Below, in pieces: positions 57,867 through 64,000 of a stretch of 64,000 nt of DNA (position 1 is the first letter of the stretch; the number at the start of each line of letters is the position of its first letter). Source of the DNA: Komagataeibacter intermedius TF2 (GTDB taxonomy: Bacteria > Pseudomonadota > Alphaproteobacteria > Acetobacterales > Acetobacteraceae). The DNA is taken from assembly GCF_000964425.1 (NCBI RefSeq), contig NZ_BANF01000100.1:1-64000 (forward strand). The letters are read 5' to 3'. Made by a program: the position numbers and the translations under genes. The notes beneath the pieces were generated by a model. That model saw only the letters and a list, made by a program, of their open reading frames with translations, did no database searches and was not told the DNA's origin.

Positions 57867-58168
57867 GTCCGCGTAGCTCAGCCGGATAGAGCACAGGATT
57901 CCTGGTTTGCAATTGGGCGTCACGACGGGAAACCACGTGGCGGATCTGCTCAAATTCGGGGAACGCTCTGGCAAATGCCGTGCCAATCCCGAGCCAAGGC
58001 CGGTTTTCCGGCAAGGTGTAGAGACTGGATGGGCAGCACCTGTCAACCGCATGCGGTTTATGGTGAAGGGACAGTCCAGACCACGAACGCCATATTCCTA
58101 TGGCGGCGGTGAAAGCCGAAGTGGTACGAATCCTGGGGCCGTGGGTTCGAATCCCGCCGCGGACACCA
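57867..58168 (+). tRNA. tRNA-Arg(CCU), split by a group I intron
   Basis: The two exons (57867-57903 and 58129-58168) together make a normal 77-nt tRNA. The acceptor is GTCCGCG/CGCGGAC, the D-stem GCTC/GAGC, and the anticodon stem CAGGA/TCCTG with loop TT-CCT-AA. The T-loop is TTCGAAT with stem GTGGG/CCCGC, and CCA is encoded. The anticodon CCU decodes the rare codon AGG. The intron lies directly after anticodon position 36. Without splicing the anticodon loop and stem cannot form, so the tRNA would be non-functional. It is the only tRNA found in the window. Confidence 0.93.
57904..58128 (+). other. Group I self-splicing intron in tRNA-Arg(CCU)
   Basis: A 225-nt intron with no open reading frame and all expected pairings. 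P1 joins CCT^GGTT to AATTGGG through a 3-nt loop, with U·G at the splice site (internal guide GGG 57915-57917). P2 is 57918-57924/57936-57942. P3 is CTGCTC/GGGCAG (57946-57951/58031-58036). P4 is TTCGGG/CCCGAG (57955-57960/57988-57993). P7, the guanosine site, is GACTG/CAGTC (58023-58027/58072-58076). P8 is AACC/GGTT. P9 is GCCATA/TATGGC (58089-58094/58099-58104). The terminal G is 58128. Segments CGGGAAACCACG, AAATTCGG and AAGGTGTAGAGACT match the short tRNA introns (subgroup IC3) known from Azoarcus tRNA-Ile and Agrobacterium tRNA-Arg(CCU). Confidence 0.9.
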
Positions 58169-58194
58169 CAAATCCCTGCCAATCTCATGACGAC

Positions 58195-58302
58195 CAGATC
58201 CCGGACAGGATCTGCCCGTTCGTGGCACGACGATGGCTGCCCCGCATGGTCAACCAGAGCTGAAACCGTCCGGGAGCCCATCCCGGACAGGGGACGACCC
58301 CT
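58195..58302 (+). terminator. Hairpin cluster downstream of the tRNA
   Basis: There are three hairpins: CAGATCC/GGATCTG (58195-58201/58208-58214), GTCCGGGA/TCCCGGAC (58268-58275/58281-58288) and AGGGG/CCCCT (58289-58293/58298-58302). None has a U-tract. They may end the tRNA transcript or protect its precursor. Confidence 0.35.
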
Positions 58303-58319
58303 ATCAGATGACATGCCGG

Positions 58320-59315
58320 CCTGTTGAATGCATCCGCCGTTTGGGTTCCATTCGCGGCAGACATGGCAGATGGCCGACTACTTTTCAGGCATGTCTGACA
58401 TGACATCCGGATGCTGTCTGGCTGGCATTTATGCACGAATTGCCATTCCATCGAAAACAGGCCTGCCACAATGAAACACTGCGATATATTACAGCCTGTT
58501 GTCATCACCATATCGAATACTTTTACGACGGAAACCTTATCAATATACGGACTTCCATTTCATCCATATCATAACATTAATTTGTAATTAATTATATAAG
58601 TCATATTTTAACATTATAAACTTATACTAATTATATCATGAATACATAAAAATCCAGATTTTCTATAATTTATATTTCAATCCGTTCTACGAAATTCCCC
58701 GTAGGAAGAATAAAAAACAGCTTAAATCTACGGACTACAAATTCTCTTTCCATGCAGAATTTTCTGCCGTTTACTGTTTCATTTTATATATTCATAAACA
58801 TAATGAATGAAGATATTCATTCAGACTGCATTTCAATAAAATAATAAACAATTCGCATCGATAAGATCAATTTATGAATTGATCCTATTCCAATCCTAGC
58901 CATCTTAACAAAGTGTTTCTATTCATAAACAGGCACGACCTGCCCATAACGAACAGAAAATATTCAATTCATATAAAGTATGAGAGCGCAAAAAGTTCCC
59001 TGACTACAGTCAGTTAATCAAAAAAATGTTTCAAAATCCGATTCAGGCCACAGGAATCCGTCGAAAGTGTGTGATTTGTACCAGACCTGAACTTTACGCC
59101 CATACCTATTTTTTTTGTGATTGTTGTCTGAGATAAGGTAAATGTATGGTGAATATATGGCGGAGCATGAGGTCCGTTTTCACACTTCTGGTCCTGATGG
59201 GCCAGAAACAAGAAACGTGCGCGTGTTACATCCATACTGAAAATAAATACCAGACGCTTTGTGGCCATTATCTGGCCCCGTTCCATTTCTGCACTTACTG
59301 GCTGGTGGATTTCTG
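58320..59315. other. AT-rich gene desert next to the tRNA-Arg gene
   Basis: About 1 kb without a convincing gene. From about 58490 to 59010 the sequence is dominated by A and T, in sharp contrast to the GC-rich surroundings. It contains an 8-bp inverted repeat TGAATGAA-GATA-TTCATTCA (58804-58823). I found no direct repeat of the tRNA 3' end, no integrase and no transposase. It probably includes the promoter of the following flavoprotein gene. Confidence 0.6.
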
Positions 59316-60551
59316 ATGAATACCGACGTAGCCATTATAGGGGCTGGCCCCTATGGTCTCTCCCTTGCAGCCCATCTGCGCGACAGGGGTGTCAACTTCC
59401 GTATTTTCGGGCGCCCGATGGGGTTCTGGCGCGATCATGTCCCCGCCGCCCTGCGACTGAAGGCAGAAGGGTTCGCACTGGACCTGTTTGACCCCACCCG
59501 CAGGTCAACCCTTGCACGGTTCTGCAAGGAACGGGGATATCCCTACGCCCCCATCGGCAAACCCATTCCTGCCAAGGTTTTCCGGGAATACGGCGAAGAA
59601 TTCCAGAAAACCCACGTGCCGCATCTCCAGCCATGCCGGGTCACGCATCTGGCACGCACGCTGGATGGATTTGTCCTTCATCTGGACAATGGGGAAAGTG
59701 TCCTGGCGCGCAATGTGGTCATGGCGATCGGGATCGAACACTTCGCCTACACCCCCCCTGCCGCGCGCCACCTGCCTGCCGACCGGATCAGCCATACCTT
59801 TGACGAACTCACGTTTGACCGCTTTGCGGGCAAGCGGGTCGCCGTGATTGGCGCGGGGTCATCAGCGGTGGATACGGCCTGCTTCCTGCATAACGCTGGC
59901 GCGCAGACCTTTATCTGCACCCGCCGGCCCAAGATATGGATCAACCATCCCCCACGGAAATTAACGGGGCTGAAGCTGCTGTGGACCCGGATCAAGAAGC
60001 CCGTTTCCGGTCTGGGGACGGGGTGGCGGTCGCGCATGGCCTGTGACCTGCCCGATGTCTTTCACATGCTGCCCGCCCGCCTGCGCCTGCGTATTACACG
60101 CGGCCATCTTGGCCCGGCGGCGGGATGGGTAACGGGTCAGGTTGTCCGGGATCAGGTGCCGATCTGGCTCAATCTCGACCTGCAGTCCGCGCAGATGCGC
60201 GATAACGCCATCCATCTTGTCTTTCGCGATACAAAGGCCGAACGCCCGCGCACGGTAGATGTCGACCATGTGTTCCTGGGCACCGGCGTCCGGGTGGATA
60301 TGCAGCGCATCCCCTTCCTCGACCCCGTGCTGGCGCGCGCCATCCGCACCGAGGAGAACATGCCCGCCCTGTCGCGCAGTTTTGAGTCGAGCGTGCCGGG
60401 CCTGTACTTCATCGGCCCCATGGCGGCGGGCAGCTTTGGTCCCCTTTTACGCTTTGCCTGGGGCGCGCGCTTTGCCGCGCGCCGCCTGAGCGCCCGACTG
60501 GGCCGACAACCCGTGCCGGTCCCGGTCCCGCAGGCCGCCTTCGCGTCCTGA
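59316..60551 (+). CDS. FAD/NAD(P)-binding monooxygenase-like oxidoreductase
   Basis: A 411-aa flavoprotein with two dinucleotide sites: FAD at TDVAIIGAGPYGLSLAAHLRDRG (about 3-25) and NAD(P) at KRVAVIGAGSSAVDTACFLHNAGA (about 175-198). The FRIFGRPMGFWRDHVP stretch resembles the FxGxxxHxxxW-type fingerprint of flavin monooxygenases in loose form, and the C-terminal PGLYFIGPMAAGSFGPLLRFAWG is FAD-contacting. It resembles CzcO-like or lysine/ornithine N-hydroxylase-like enzymes. It is the first gene after the AT-rich segment. ATG 59316 has GGTGGAT 6 nt upstream. An ATP-grasp gene follows 51 bp later. Substrate unknown. Confidence 0.82.
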   Translation: MNTDVAIIGAGPYGLSLAAHLRDRGVNFRIFGRPMGFWRDHVPAALRLKAEGFALDLFDPTRRSTLARFCKERGYPYAPIGKPIPAKVFREYGEEFQKTHVPHLQPCRVTHLARTLDGFVLHLDNGESVLARNVVMAIGIEHFAYTPPAARHLPADRISHTFDELTFDRFAGKRVAVIGAGSSAVDTACFLHNAGAQTFICTRRPKIWINHPPRKLTGLKLLWTRIKKPVSGLGTGWRSRMACDLPDVFHMLPARLRLRITRGHLGPAAGWVTGQVVRDQVPIWLNLDLQSAQMRDNAIHLVFRDTKAERPRTVDVDHVFLGTGVRVDMQRIPFLDPVLARAIRTEENMPALSRSFESSVPGLYFIGPMAAGSFGPLLRFAWGARFAARRLSARLGRQPVPVPVPQAAFAS

Positions 60552-60602
60552 TTTTCCCTGCCGTCATCCTGAAGCCCGACCCGAACTGGAAAGTTGCGGA
60601 TC

Positions 60603-61931
60603 ATGAAAAACGATTTTACGGTTCTTATCGTCTCCTCCGTGTGGTGGTCGGCCATCACGCGCGCTGCGGTGGAATTCCTGGAAAGCGGGGTGGAGGTCCA
60701 TGCCATCTGCCCGGCCGGACATCCCCTGCGCTGCCTGAGCGCGATCAGGAGCATACAGACCTATCCGTATGTCGCGCCGACCGCAGCGCTGGCTAATGCC
60801 ATTGCACAGCTCCGCCCCGATCTGATCATCCCGGCGGATGACCGGGTCGTTGTGACCCTGCACCAGGTCTTCAGCGAGGCTGATCCCACAACCGCCATGG
60901 GCCGGTTATGCCGTGACACCATCGAAAGATCCCTTGGGCGGCATGAATACTTTGCCTATGCGCAGACGCGGCTCCGGCTCATCGATGTTTTGCGCGAGCA
61001 GGGCATTCCCACCCCTGCCGCAGCCAACCTCGCCACCATGGAGGATGTCAGGCGATGGTGCGCGGCCACGCCCGGCCCGTGGGTGCTCAAGCGCGACCGG
61101 AGCTGGGGCGGCTCCGGCGTGGTGATCGCGGATACGCAGCAGGAAGCCGAAAGCAGTTTCCATCGCCTGTCGCAGCCGGTGCGCATGATCTGCGCGCTGC
61201 GTGTGCTGCTGGCGGATCGCGACATCTATTCCTTCATGGATGCAACGGCCCGGCATCCCCTGCCCGTCATGGCGCAGGCGCATGTCACCGGCATGCCCGC
61301 CAATATCATGGTGGCCTGCTGGGAAGGGGAAGTGATCGGCACGCTGGGGGTCAATGTCGTGTCCTATCAGGGACGCACGGGGGCTGCGACGGTGATCGAG
61401 ATCACACAGTCGGCCGATATGGAACGCGCGGCACGGGTCACCTGCGCGGCATTGAAGCTGTCGGGTTTTTTTGGCCTGGATTTTGTACGATGCGCAAAAA
61501 CCGGCACCTATCATTTTATTGAAATGAATCCCCGCCTGACCCAGATCGGCCATCTGTGCCATGGTGGCAATACCCTGATCCGCCGCCTGCTGCAGCATGT
61601 GCGCGGCAGGGCGCAGGTGGCCATGCCCGCCGCCGCGATGGAACTGCATGAACGCACCCTGATCGCCCTGTTCCCGCAGATCCTGCGCACCGATCCCGAT
61701 ACGATGAAGAATGCCTCCGCCTGGATCGACATTCCATGGCGCTATCCTGAACTGGTGGAGGAACTGCTGCGCCGTCCGTGGCCGCGACGGGGATCTGTCG
61801 CACGGCTGGAAGAACGGCTGAGACCCAACATGCCCTATGGCAAATCCGTGGACCGGGGGGAGGCGCTGGGCAAACTGTCCACCCTGCTGAAGACAGGCAT
61901 GGTCACGGACATGCCTATGGCCATCCTGTAA
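60603..61931 (+). CDS. ATP-grasp domain protein
   Basis: A 442-aa ligase-like protein. The N-terminal pre-ATP-grasp part (FTVLIVSSVWWSAITRAAVEFL, DLIIPADDRVVVTLHQ) is followed by the ATP-grasp fold (about 110-330). ATP-binding Lys are in GPWVLKRDRSWGGSGVVIAD, and Mg-binding Glu and Asn in TYHFIEMNPRLTQIGH. These proteins join a carboxylate to an amine or thiol by way of an acyl phosphate. The C-terminal 100 residues are not recognised. It lies 51 bp after a flavin monooxygenase-like gene, suggesting a two-enzyme pathway of oxidation and ligation. The product is unknown. ATG 60603 was chosen over TTG 60594. Confidence 0.8.
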   Translation: MKNDFTVLIVSSVWWSAITRAAVEFLESGVEVHAICPAGHPLRCLSAIRSIQTYPYVAPTAALANAIAQLRPDLIIPADDRVVVTLHQVFSEADPTTAMGRLCRDTIERSLGRHEYFAYAQTRLRLIDVLREQGIPTPAAANLATMEDVRRWCAATPGPWVLKRDRSWGGSGVVIADTQQEAESSFHRLSQPVRMICALRVLLADRDIYSFMDATARHPLPVMAQAHVTGMPANIMVACWEGEVIGTLGVNVVSYQGRTGAATVIEITQSADMERAARVTCAALKLSGFFGLDFVRCAKTGTYHFIEMNPRLTQIGHLCHGGNTLIRRLLQHVRGRAQVAMPAAAMELHERTLIALFPQILRTDPDTMKNASAWIDIPWRYPELVEELLRRPWPRRGSVARLEERLRPNMPYGKSVDRGEALGKLSTLLKTGMVTDMPMAIL

Positions 61932-61980
61932 GGAAAGGGTGCCGGCCCGCTGTTGCTGAAAAGCCGGCTGCTGTCTGCAG

Positions 61981-62009
61981 GCGCCGCCTTTTTCCGAAAA
62001 GGGCGGCGC
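61981..62009 (+). repeat. Dispersed hairpin repeat (core hairpin only); likely terminator
   Basis: GCGCCGCC-TTTTT-CCG-AAAAG-GGCGGCGC forms a stem of 8 GC pairs plus an A/T part. It matches the core of the copy at 38287-38313. It sits between the convergent ATP-grasp and GGDEF-EAL genes. Confidence 0.6.
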
Positions 62010-62044
62010 TGCCTGACGCGCCCAGAAAACGGGACACCCGGCAA

Positions 62045-64000
62045 TCAGGCATAGGACAGGATGGACTGCCGGATCACATCCGAAGGCTGGGGGCGGCCAA
62101 GCAGGAAGCCCTGAACCTGATTGCATCCAAGATCATTGAGGTGCGCCCACTGGTCATGTGTTTCCACGCCTTCCGCCGTGATGGGAATATCCATGCTCTG
62201 CGCCAGGCTGATAATGGCCTGAATGATGCCTGACGCGCTGCGTTCGGGCAGTTCCTGCACGAAGGAACGGTCGATCTTGATTTTCTGGAACTGGAAGGAC
62301 CGCAGGTACCCCAGCGAAGAATACCCCGTACCAAAATCATCCAGCACGATACTGCACCCGATACGCCCCAGCTGTTGCAGGATATGGCGGTTGGCGGCGC
62401 TGTTCTGGACAAAAATGTTTTCTGTAATCTCGATTTCCAGCCGATGCGGCGCAAGTCCGGAACAGGCCAGCGCCCCTTCGACAATGCTGAGGAAACGCGG
62501 GTTCCGCAACTGGATGGGGGACACGTTCACCGCGATCTTGACCTGTTCGGGCCAGTCCGCCGCTTCCTGGCAGGCAGCCCGCAGGACCCATTCCCCCAGA
62601 TCATGAATCAGCCCGTTTTCTTCCGCCAGGCCCACAAACTGGTCCGGGGGAACCATGCCGTGCGTGGGATGGTGCCAGCGCACCAGGGCTTCACATGCGC
62701 TGATACGGTTGGCCGGCATTGAATACAGGGGCTGGAAATGCAGGGTCAGGCCGCTGCTGGCAATGGCCGTGCGCAGTTCATTGCCCAGACGCGCGCGTGT
62801 CTGGATTTCATCACGCAGGGCGGCATCGAAGAACTGGAATCCATTGCGCCCCTGTGACTTGGCGCGATACAGCGCAATATCGGCATATTGCAGTAGGGTA
62901 TCCGCATTATCGGCATCCTGTGGGTACAACGCCGAGCCCACACTGGCGCCAATGACAATATGGTGGCCGTCAATAATGTAGGGACGGCTGACGGTTTCGA
63001 CAATTTCGCGCGCCCGTCCCGTCAGTTCCGCCTGTGCGGGCACAGTGGGCCAGATAATGGCGAATTCATCACCACCCAGCCGCGCCACCAGATCCTCGGG
63101 CCGACTGCATGCCCGCAGCCGCTCCGCCACCAGCCGCAACAGTGCATCCCCCGCCGCATGGCCATACACGTCATTGACCGTCTTGAAGTAATCCAGGTCG
63201 ATACACAGTAATGTCGCATCCTGTCCGGCAGTACAGACCGCATCCAGACGGGAACTGAACAGCGCACGATTGGCAAGGCCGGTCAGGGGATCATAATGCG
63301 CAAGCCGCTCAACCTGCTGCTGGGCAGTACGCTGTTCCGTGACATCATCAGCCACGCACAGTTCCCAGCGCGCGCCCCCGCGTTCATCCGCAATCATGAC
63401 ATGGCGGGTGGCAATGGCGCGCGGGTCCCCATGCTGATTACACAGGACCTGTTCGCGCACGCCCTGCTGCCCTTCCGCCGGACGACTGACCAGCAGGTGA
63501 CCGATTTCGTCCGTGCCAAAGACCTGCGCGGTATCCTTTTCAATCAGCAGGTCACGCCGGCATCCCATCATGTCCTCGGCCGCACGATTGACCAGCACGA
63601 GGTGTTCATGCCGCACGGACCGGACAACCAGGGCAGACGGAATGTTTTCTACAATCGTGTCTATGAACAGCTTGTCGCGTAATATTCTTTTATTGGCCCG
63701 GCGCAGGTCTTCCGCCGCCTGCTCCAGGCGGGCGGCGGACGCGACCGCATGGGAATGGGACGCGTTCATCAGGTCCAGAACGGACCCCGTCCCGCGATAG
63801 CGTCCGTTATCGGTCACGATATAGCCGCGCAGGAGGTCGTCTGCCTGACCCATCAGGGTCCGGGCGGTAAAATCAGATGCCAGAACCCCGGCGTCGATCA
63901 GGACCGGGGCTGTGTCCATCAGTAATGAAACAGGGCGGCGATTAAACAGGGAATGACCGAATTTACCTGACACTTTCAGAAAAAAAGCCTGTCGCTCAAC
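62045..64000 (-). CDS. PAS-GGDEF-EAL c-di-GMP signalling protein (5' end outside window)
   Basis: The frame is open to the right edge, so the N-terminus is missing. The first in-frame start codon seen, GTG 63973, lacks a ribosome site. The visible upstream residues (RQAFFLKVSGKFGHSLFNRRP) look like part of a CBS-type module ending in LLRGYIVTDNGRYRGTGSVLDLM. A coiled segment, a PAS domain (FIDTIVENIPSALVVRS), GGDEF (RLGGDEFAII; intact), and EAL follow (CEALVRWHHP, EITENIF, DDFGTGYSSLGYL, ITAEGVET; catalytic residues intact). It could both make and degrade c-di-GMP. In related bacteria c-di-GMP activates cellulose synthase. The domains suggest a balance enzyme; which activity dominates is not predictable. 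Confidence 0.9.
   Translation of the reverse strand, partial: VERQAFFLKVSGKFGHSLFNRRPVSLLMDTAPVLIDAGVLASDFTARTLMGQADDLLRGYIVTDNGRYRGTGSVLDLMNASHSHAVASAARLEQAAEDLRRANKRILRDKLFIDTIVENIPSALVVRSVRHEHLVLVNRAAEDMMGCRRDLLIEKDTAQVFGTDEIGHLLVSRPAEGQQGVREQVLCNQHGDPRAIATRHVMIADERGGARWELCVADDVTEQRTAQQQVERLAHYDPLTGLANRALFSSRLDAVCTAGQDATLLCIDLDYFKTVNDVYGHAAGDALLRLVAERLRACSRPEDLVARLGGDEFAIIWPTVPAQAELTGRAREIVETVSRPYIIDGHHIVIGASVGSALYPQDADNADTLLQYADIALYRAKSQGRNGFQFFDAALRDEIQTRARLGNELRTAIASSGLTLHFQPLYSMPANRISACEALVRWHHPTHGMVPPDQFVGLAEENGLIHDLGEWVLRAACQEAADWPEQVKIAVNVSPIQLRNPRFLSIVEGALACSGLAPHRLEIEITENIFVQNSAANRHILQQLGRIGCSIVLDDFGTGYSSLGYLRSFQFQKIKIDRSFVQELPERSASGIIQAIISLAQSMDIPITAEGVETHDQWAHLNDLGCNQVQGFLLGRPQPSDVIRQSILSYA

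Noticed and set aside
57927-57934. GGGAAACC as the intron's internal guide sequence
   Set aside because: It can pair with the 5' exon end, but it lies in the loop of P2 as in related introns. The GGG at 57915-57917 gives a compact P1 with U·G at the splice site.
59014-59286. A 90-codon minus-strand frame in the AT-rich segment
   Set aside because: There is no ribosome site, domain or biased codon use. A frame of this length is expected by chance at its GC-rich edge.

Overview
The window is GC-rich chromosomal DNA with strong C/G third-position bias. It looks like an acetic acid bacterium (Acetobacteraceae, most likely Komagataeibacter/Gluconacetobacter). That inference rests on gene families and neighbourhoods: long alphaproteobacterial RNase E, DUF1489, DUF3576-leuS-lptE-holA, rsmB-rpe-heparinase, a second GH3 protein, and an intron-bearing tRNA-Arg(CCU). 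About 50 protein genes, one tRNA, one group I intron and a family of dispersed intergenic repeats are supported. I saw no insertion sequence, prophage or CRISPR array.

Layout. 1-7.0 kb: the tail of a Gln/Gly/Tyr-rich surface-type protein, leuA with an upstream Leu-rich leader peptide, a cell-wall amidase, and rne ending in a strong bidirectional terminator. 7.1-12.0 kb: a minus-strand operon of UbiH-type hydroxylase, cysE, a flavoprotein and a HerA-like ATPase. 12.2-13.1 kb: PII (glnB) and a small secreted protein. 13.3-18.5 kb: xerC-pip-aspartic protease, divergent from priA. 18.6-23.9 kb: a flavoprotein, two cation diffusion facilitators and a ClC antiporter. 23.9-28.3 kb: two glycosyltransferases around a CobW-type metallochaperone/WD40 pair. 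28.3-32.9 kb: a sulfur-trafficking operon with two tandem cysteine desulfurases, a ferredoxin, mnmA and a glutathione transferase. 33.5-38.2 kb: a hydrolase, tyrS, DUF4186, a Rieske protein, an M29 aminopeptidase and a secreted protein. 38.4-43.3 kb: rsmB, rpe, heparinase-like protein and glycosyltransferase. 43.4-50.2 kb: a YggS-type PLP protein, kup, hemW, nucleoside hydrolase, DUF1489, and a lytic transglycosylase with a SPOR-like end. 50.4-52.4 kb: a secreted GH3-like protein that seems to have lost its catalytic Asp. 52.6-57.8 kb: DUF3576 lipoprotein, leuS, lptE, holA.

57.9-59.3 kb is the most unusual part. A tRNA-Arg(CCU) gene is split after the anticodon by a 225-nt group I intron. It is followed by about 1.1 kb of very AT-rich DNA with no convincing gene. 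Beyond it lie a two-gene flavoprotein/ATP-grasp operon of unknown product and, on the other strand, a PAS-GGDEF-EAL c-di-GMP enzyme whose N-terminus runs off the window.

The best leads are the tRNA intron, the leuA leader peptide with rare CTT codons at a possibly leaderless start, the dispersed hairpin repeat family, the inactive-looking GH3 protein, and the flavoprotein/ATP-grasp pair beside the AT-rich segment.
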